Source of the DNA: an uncultured Clostridia bacterium
GTDB lineage: Bacteria > Bacillota > Clostridia > Christensenellales > CAG-138
Assembly: GCA_947166925.1 (NCBI GenBank)
Contig: CAMVGD010000007.1
Span: forward strand, 1 to 44,890
Length of the DNA stretch: 44,890 bases
Direction: 5' to 3'
Shown: positions 41,364 through 44,890 of the stretch, in pieces
Numbering within the stretch: position 1 is the first letter of the stretch
Layout: each line of letters starts with the position of its first letter
Program-made: the position numbers and the translations under genes
The notes under the pieces: model-generated
What the model was told of the DNA's origin: nothing
Seen by the model: the letters and a program-made list of their open reading frames with translations, nothing else
The model's database searches: none

Positions 41364-41394
41364 ATCAAGCGATGGATTAAAGCCATCGCTTGAT
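41364..41394. terminator. hairpin after the YjzC-like gene
   Basis: Perfect 12-bp stem ATCAAGCGATGG/CCATCGCTTGAT, 7-base loop. No T-run follows, so termination would be weak or Rho-dependent. Confidence 0.6.
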
Positions 41395-41414
41395 TGACAG
41401 AAAGGGATATTATG

Positions 41415-41642
41415 CTAATGAGGTAAAGTTGTTTTATGCTCTTCAAGCCACTTGAAGAGCTTTTCTTTGTGGACGATCCTTCTGGACCCCAGCTTTATTG
41501 CAGGGAAGTCCTTTTCATAGAACAAATGATAGGCAAAAGACGTTGAGATTTTGAGGACGCTGGCAACGTCTTCTACTGTGAGAAACAAGGGGATTTCGTC
41601 TTCATTATGGTAAGTCTTCTTTGCAGGAATTGTGGTTTTCAT
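41415..41642 (-). CDS. excisionase-type helix-turn-helix protein, second module
   Basis: Protein of 75 residues, HTH_17-type: FLTVEDVASVLKISTSFAYHLFYEKDFPAIKLGSRRIVHKEKLFKWLEEH as one helix-turn-helix plus wing (about 19-69). Paralogue of the product of 35343-35606. The start overlaps the upstream stop (TAATG). There is no integrase after it; a hairpin and the YjzC-like gene on the other strand follow. Confidence 0.8.
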   Translation of the reverse strand: MKTTIPAKKTYHNEDEIPLFLTVEDVASVLKISTSFAYHLFYEKDFPAIKLGSRRIVHKEKLFKWLEEHKTTLPH

Positions 41643-42151
41643 TACAAAGTTCCTTTCCGGTAGCTTTCATAGAGGGTGGAAAGCTTTTCGCATAGTATCT
41701 TTGTCAGCAATCGCTTCCGTCTGGAAACAGTATCTCTGTGAACGCCAATCTTCGCGGCATATTCAGACGACTTCATATCATTTACAATGACATCCCAAAT
41801 AAGCGCCTGGTCTGAAATAGAAAAAGACTCAATGACCTCCTGTACTTGGTATATGATTTGGCTTTTATCTTCTGAAGAGATCAAAAGATCTTCAGGAGAA
41901 TCAACCGTATATAGAAGCGAGTCTCGACCTTTCGGCTCATCATTAAGCAATGATAGAGAAAAGACTCCATGCCACAATTCCGTCTCTTGTTCGTACTCCT
42001 CTTTACGCACAGAGGATCGGATGATGCGAAATACTTCAGGGGATACGAGGATCCATTTCCCGTCTGCGCTTTTTCGATAAAAGAGTTTGTGCCCCTCCGC
42101 ATCATATCGCACTCTGAAATGTGTTCGACTTTCCGGACGTGAATTGTACAT
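41642..42151 (-). CDS. element-type sigma-70-like regulator, second module
   Basis: Protein of 169 residues with a C-terminal helix-turn-helix (FSISDQALIWDVIVNDMKSSEYAAKIGVHRDTVSRRKRLLTKIL). The N-terminal FRVRYDAEGHKLFYRKSADGKWILVSPEVFRII part has the same layout as the start of the product of 35603-36106 (AEKNGDQIRYYAIYGKDTVEIEKEVFDCL). Start at 42151 after TTGGAGAAA; the longer frame overlaps the upstream gene. It is TAATG-coupled to the excisionase-type gene. Confidence 0.7.
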   Translation of the reverse strand: MYNSRPESRTHFRVRYDAEGHKLFYRKSADGKWILVSPEVFRIIRSSVRKEEYEQETELWHGVFSLSLLNDEPKGRDSLLYTVDSPEDLLISSEDKSQIIYQVQEVIESFSISDQALIWDVIVNDMKSSEYAAKIGVHRDTVSRRKRLLTKILCEKLSTLYESYRKGTL

Positions 42152-42173
42152 GCGTATTTTCTCCAAACAGTTA

Positions 42174-42509
42174 TTAGTGGTTCTGATGCAAAGAAAATGC
42201 AGATAGAATCTCTTGTATGATCGCCTGATCCTCAAGGGACAATGAAGGCAAGAGTCGAAGCAACAGATCCTCTTGATCGTTCGTCAGATACTGATGATGG
42301 TTGCGCCATCCTTCAAGCACATGAAACCCGCCCCCCTTTCCGCGAACTGAATAGACAGGAATGATCGAAGAGAGATAGTCAAGATCATACTGAATCGTCC
42401 GCTTGCAGACGCCGAATCTATCCGCAAGTTCTTGAACAGTTGCAAATCTACGAACACTCAGTATCTCAAGAATCAATAACCGTCTTTCAAAAGCCGGTTC
42501 TCTTCTCAT
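42174..42509 (-). CDS. DeoR/WYL-type helix-turn-helix protein
   Basis: Protein of 111 residues (122 if started at 42542). The N-terminal winged helix (ERRLLILEILSVRRFATVQELADRFGVCKRTIQYDLDYLSSIIP) is like the HTH_11/DeoR domain at the N-terminus of WYL regulators, but the WYL ligand domain is absent. Start uncertain: the ATG at 42509 has AGAAAGGAGA very close, and the ATG at 42542 has no site. Divergent from the XRE gene at 42686 and in line with the sigma-like gene, 22 bases apart. Confidence 0.65.
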   Translation of the reverse strand: MRREPAFERRLLILEILSVRRFATVQELADRFGVCKRTIQYDLDYLSSIIPVYSVRGKGGGFHVLEGWRNHHQYLTNDQEDLLLRLLPSLSLEDQAIIQEILSAFSLHQNH

Positions 42510-42685
42510 TCTCCTTTCTGTTTTGCTGGCATTATAAACCATAAAGGTGCAAGAAACTTGCTTATTTAGAAAAGAATTGCAGTAGAATTTGATCGATACA
42601 GAACTATAAGTAGCACTTTTGAAGACTTATAAGTAATTATCATTCGGGAATCCTTATCTTAAAATAACAGATGAGGTGACTTATA

Positions 42686-43045
42686 ATGAACGAATTTTCT
42701 AAGCCGCTCGCAGACGCGATCAAAAGAGCAAGAGGGAAACTTAAACTAACGCAAGAGCAGGTTGCAGAGCTTGCGAATACGGATCCATCCAATATTATGA
42801 AGATGGAGAATATCAGCCGCAATGCGAATCCCGAACTTGCTACTCTGTATCCTGTCATTCGTGCTTTGTCCATTGACCCTCAGGAGATCTTCTATCCAGA
42901 GATAAAGATCGATAATCCAAGTCTCCGTGTTCTTCAGCAGCTTGTTTCCGAGTGTTCGGATAAGGAAGCTGAAGCATTGATTCCGATCATACGTGAACTA
43001 CTTTTCTTCATGCGCTCGACGAAAAAGACGGATATCACAGAATAA
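42686..43045 (+). CDS. XRE-family transcriptional regulator
   Basis: Protein of 119 residues with an N-terminal helix-turn-helix (IKRARGKLKLTQEQVAELANTDPSNIMKMENISRNANPELATLYPVIRAL, one domain at about 12-62) and a helical tail. GAGGTGAC precedes the ATG. Divergent from the WYL-type gene with about 140 bp between, where operators would be expected. Resembles ICE and phage control regulators. Confidence 0.85.
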   Translation: MNEFSKPLADAIKRARGKLKLTQEQVAELANTDPSNIMKMENISRNANPELATLYPVIRALSIDPQEIFYPEIKIDNPSLRVLQQLVSECSDKEAEALIPIIRELLFFMRSTKKTDITE

Positions 43046-43050
43046 ACAAA

Positions 43051-43081
43051 GAGCCTGCCTCTCTTTCGAGAAAGCAGGCTC
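43051..43081. terminator. bidirectional hairpin between convergent genes
   Basis: GAGCCTGC/GCAGGCTC stem with an inner CTTTC/GAAAG dyad. On the minus strand it is followed by a T-rich stretch, so it mainly terminates the KTR gene. Confidence 0.75.
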
Positions 43082-43096
43082 TCCGCATCTAATCTG

Positions 43097-43279
43097 TTAT
43101 GCGTCTGGCTCTTTGCTTTTTGTCATCTCAAACCGCATGACGTCTATCTTCACTTCTGTCTTACACTTTGGACAGTATAGGGGAAACCGTAGGAGGACGG
43201 TATTCTCATATACTTTTGTCCGAGTCTTTCCGCCGCAGAGCGGGCAACGTATCCATCGGGAACTGTTAAGTTTTTCCAT
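43097..43279 (-). CDS. cysteine-rich KTR domain zinc-ribbon protein
   Basis: Protein of 60 residues: CPLCGGKTRTKVYENT followed by LYCPKCKTEVKIDV and a KEPDA end. This is the Cys_rich_KTR family (zinc ribbon with a Lys-Thr-Arg after the first Cys pair), typical of conjugative transposons of Firmicutes. Function unknown. ATGAGGAGAAC precedes the ATG; it begins seven bases after the CARDB gene stop, so the two are co-transcribed. Confidence 0.85.
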   Translation of the reverse strand: MEKLNSSRWIRCPLCGGKTRTKVYENTVLLRFPLYCPKCKTEVKIDVMRFEMTKSKEPDA

Positions 43280-43286
43280 GTTCTCC

Positions 43287-44890
43287 TCATTTCATCTTCA
43301 AAATGCGTGCGAATCGGGCAATCAGAATAACCGCAATCAGAATAATGATGATTGCGATTGCAACGAGCAGTGAGATCCACCATTGAGAAAGGGTTTGCTG
43401 CTCTTCTACTTTTTGCTTCTCACGCTCTTTCTCTTCATCTGTGAATTTAATGGGTTCCGTAATCGTCATCTTGACTGATTGGTATTCGGTTTGTTTCACA
43501 CCATTAACATCCTCATAAGTAATCTCGATATTACCGTAGGATTCGCCGTATTTCTGCGAGCCGGACAGCGTGGTGACGAATACGGTCATCACCTTGTCCA
43601 CGCTTTCCTGCGGGGCAAGGTTGCCTAAAAACGCCGAGGAGGAGATCAGCCCGTCACAATTCAGCGAGCAGCGAACATTGAAGATCTGCGAAAACCCGGT
43701 GTTGTAGACGCAAACCGGCAGGGTAAAGCTCTCGCCGCTAACGATCGATTCCGGCAGCCGAACTTCATCGTAACCAAGCGAAGCTTTCTGCACGACGGTC
43801 AGCGGATAATCTGTGCCGTTTTCATAGGAGCCGCCGTTTGCCGCGTCCCGATAGGAGCAGTTGAACCGGAAGGAATGCTTGCCCTCCATAGCGCTCGGCA
43901 GCGCACGAAGATCGAAGGTCACGGTCGTTGATTCGCCTTTTTTGAGACTTTCGATCGTCTGATGATCCTGTACGCCCTTATGGCGAATCGAATCGTCGCC
44001 CGAAACATACTGCACCACGACGTTCTTTGCGTCGCGCGTGCCGGAGTTTTTTACGGTCAGCGTAACCGTGAACCCGTCGCCGCCGTTGACGACCTCGCTG
44101 TATTCGCAGTCGATGATCTCGATCTTCGGCTGCGTGACGTTGATCGTGTACTTGCCTTCCTCGGTATACGAACCGCCGTACCTGTCCTCATAGCTGATCT
44201 GAACAGTAAAGACCGCGGCGCATTCCGTTGCACCCGGCGCGATCCCGAGGTCGAAATCGGCGTCCAGTTTACCTTTGATCGGAAGCGCGTCGAAGAACTT
44301 TGCGTTCAGATCGCCGCGCAACGCGATCGTGTCCGATTCGGGGATCAGCGATACGCGAATGTTTTTCGCGTCGTAGTTCCCGACGTTGCTCATGGAGACG
44401 GAAACAGATGCTCTTTCCCCACCGGATACTTCGGTCGGCGTGATCATGCAGGAGTCGATCAGAATGATCGGCTTTCGTACCGCGGTGGGACCTCCGCCAC
44501 CGCCGGAGGACTGCGTTTTGCCGCCTGTGATCTGAACCTGCATGGTGAAGGTCTGCTCGGTCGGATCGCTTGCAGGCGTTTTGTAAGTCACATGGAGTGT
44601 GACCGTATAGGTACCGTTATAATACGTGCTTTTCAACGGCGCATCGAACTGAATCAGGTATGCGTCCATCTTCCCGGTTTTATTGTCCTTGCCCTGCGTG
44701 ACGTCGTAAGTTTTCTCATAGACATCGAACTGCAGGTTGGACGGCGCAAACGGTCCGTCAGACGGGAACTCCGGAACGACACGGATCGTATTGCCGAGCG
44801 TTTTTCCGAGCAGCGGCATCATGAACTGCACCGAACCGTCCGTTTGTACCGGCATATACCCGCCCGCATAGCTCTTGTCCATGCCGGGAT
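43287..44890 (-). CDS. CARDB-repeat membrane protein, N-terminus beyond the window
   Basis: At least 533 residues are visible and the frame is open to the right edge, so the true start lies outside. The extracellular part has three or four CARDB-type beta modules (PKIEIIDCEYSEVVNGGDGFTVTLTVKNSGTRDAKNVVV... pattern, each about 100-130 residues). A Glu/Lys-rich stalk follows (EEKEREKQKVEEQ), then a C-terminal membrane helix (about 24 residues of Ile/Leu/Val/Ala) and a short basic cytosolic tail. It resembles COG1361 S-layer-like proteins found next to ABC transporters or MMPL-type exporters. GC content and codon use match the left end of the window, so this may be chromosomal rather than cargo. 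Confidence 0.8.
   Translation of the reverse strand, partial: PGMDKSYAGGYMPVQTDGSVQFMMPLLGKTLGNTIRVVPEFPSDGPFAPSNLQFDVYEKTYDVTQGKDNKTGKMDAYLIQFDAPLKSTYYNGTYTVTLHVTYKTPASDPTEQTFTMQVQITGGKTQSSGGGGGPTAVRKPIILIDSCMITPTEVSGGERASVSVSMSNVGNYDAKNIRVSLIPESDTIALRGDLNAKFFDALPIKGKLDADFDLGIAPGATECAAVFTVQISYEDRYGGSYTEEGKYTINVTQPKIEIIDCEYSEVVNGGDGFTVTLTVKNSGTRDAKNVVVQYVSGDDSIRHKGVQDHQTIESLKKGESTTVTFDLRALPSAMEGKHSFRFNCSYRDAANGGSYENGTDYPLTVVQKASLGYDEVRLPESIVSGESFTLPVCVYNTGFSQIFNVRCSLNCDGLISSSAFLGNLAPQESVDKVMTVFVTTLSGSQKYGESYGNIEITYEDVNGVKQTEYQSVKMTITEPIKFTDEEKEREKQKVEEQQTLSQWWISLLVAIAIIIILIAVILIARFARILKMK

Overview
The window looks like a contig from a spore-forming, probably gut-associated member of the Clostridia. 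The support is inference from gene content: a YtxC-like sporulation protein, a BspA-type leucine-rich surface protein, a CARDB-repeat membrane protein, ECF sigma/anti-sigma pairs, clostridial Shine-Dalgarno sequences and ICE-type integrase/excisionase modules. Base composition changes sharply. Positions 1-13.2 kb and the last 1.6 kb are GC-rich with a core-genome look. About 24-34 kb and 36.3-38.6 kb are clearly AT-richer and look imported.

Layout. (1) 1-13.2 kb: part of tRNA-Val, a small zinc-ribbon membrane protein, a 1134-residue LRR surface protein, a DUF1015 protein, aspartate kinase, a YtxC-like protein, an ECF sigma factor with a very large membrane-anchored putative anti-sigma factor, and an Ig-like membrane-anchored protein. 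The gaps between these genes hold unusual repeats: four arrays of short hairpins joined by a constant TGAAT linker, and single hairpins led by a constant GTAG. (2) 13.2-14.4 kb: a junkyard with two identical 60-bp repeats, an IS5-type transposase remnant, an integrase remnant and a stray 3' end of tRNA-Arg. (3) 14.4-23.7 kb: an island bounded by 80-bp direct repeats of the tRNA-Arg 3' end and its terminator. It carries a compact flavin/iron-sulfur redox operon behind a TetR regulator with a palindromic putative operator, a Bcp peroxidase and a parA gene broken by an amber codon. (4) 23.7-33.9 kb: tRNA-Arg(CCG), a further att-like core, then an AT-rich defence island. It holds a LRR-Roc-COR GTPase with a C-terminal HD domain, and a three-gene operon encoding an HNH-like protein, HamA (DUF1837 nuclease) and HamB (helicase), i.e. 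a Hachiman system with an extra gene. (5) 34.1-43.3 kb: a complete integrase/excisionase/sigma-like module, an AT-rich pair (two-TM protein plus ComEC-like metallo-beta-lactamase-fold protein), an XRE regulator, a second ECF/anti-sigma pair, small secreted and YjzC-like proteins, a second excisionase/sigma-like module without integrase, further regulators and a KTR zinc-ribbon protein. (6) 43.3-44.9 kb: a CARDB-repeat membrane protein running off the right edge.

How it fits together. The tRNA-Arg locus seems to have been used repeatedly by tyrosine recombinases, leaving att copies, arm-type TGTGCTAC sites and a dead integrase. The cargo falls into three groups: redox/detoxification, anti-phage defence (Hachiman, and possibly the Roco-HD protein and the two-TM/MBL pair) and element control. 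The most unusual candidates are the Roco-HD protein beside HNH-HamAB, and the two families of constant-flank, variable-stem hairpins in the first 9 kb.
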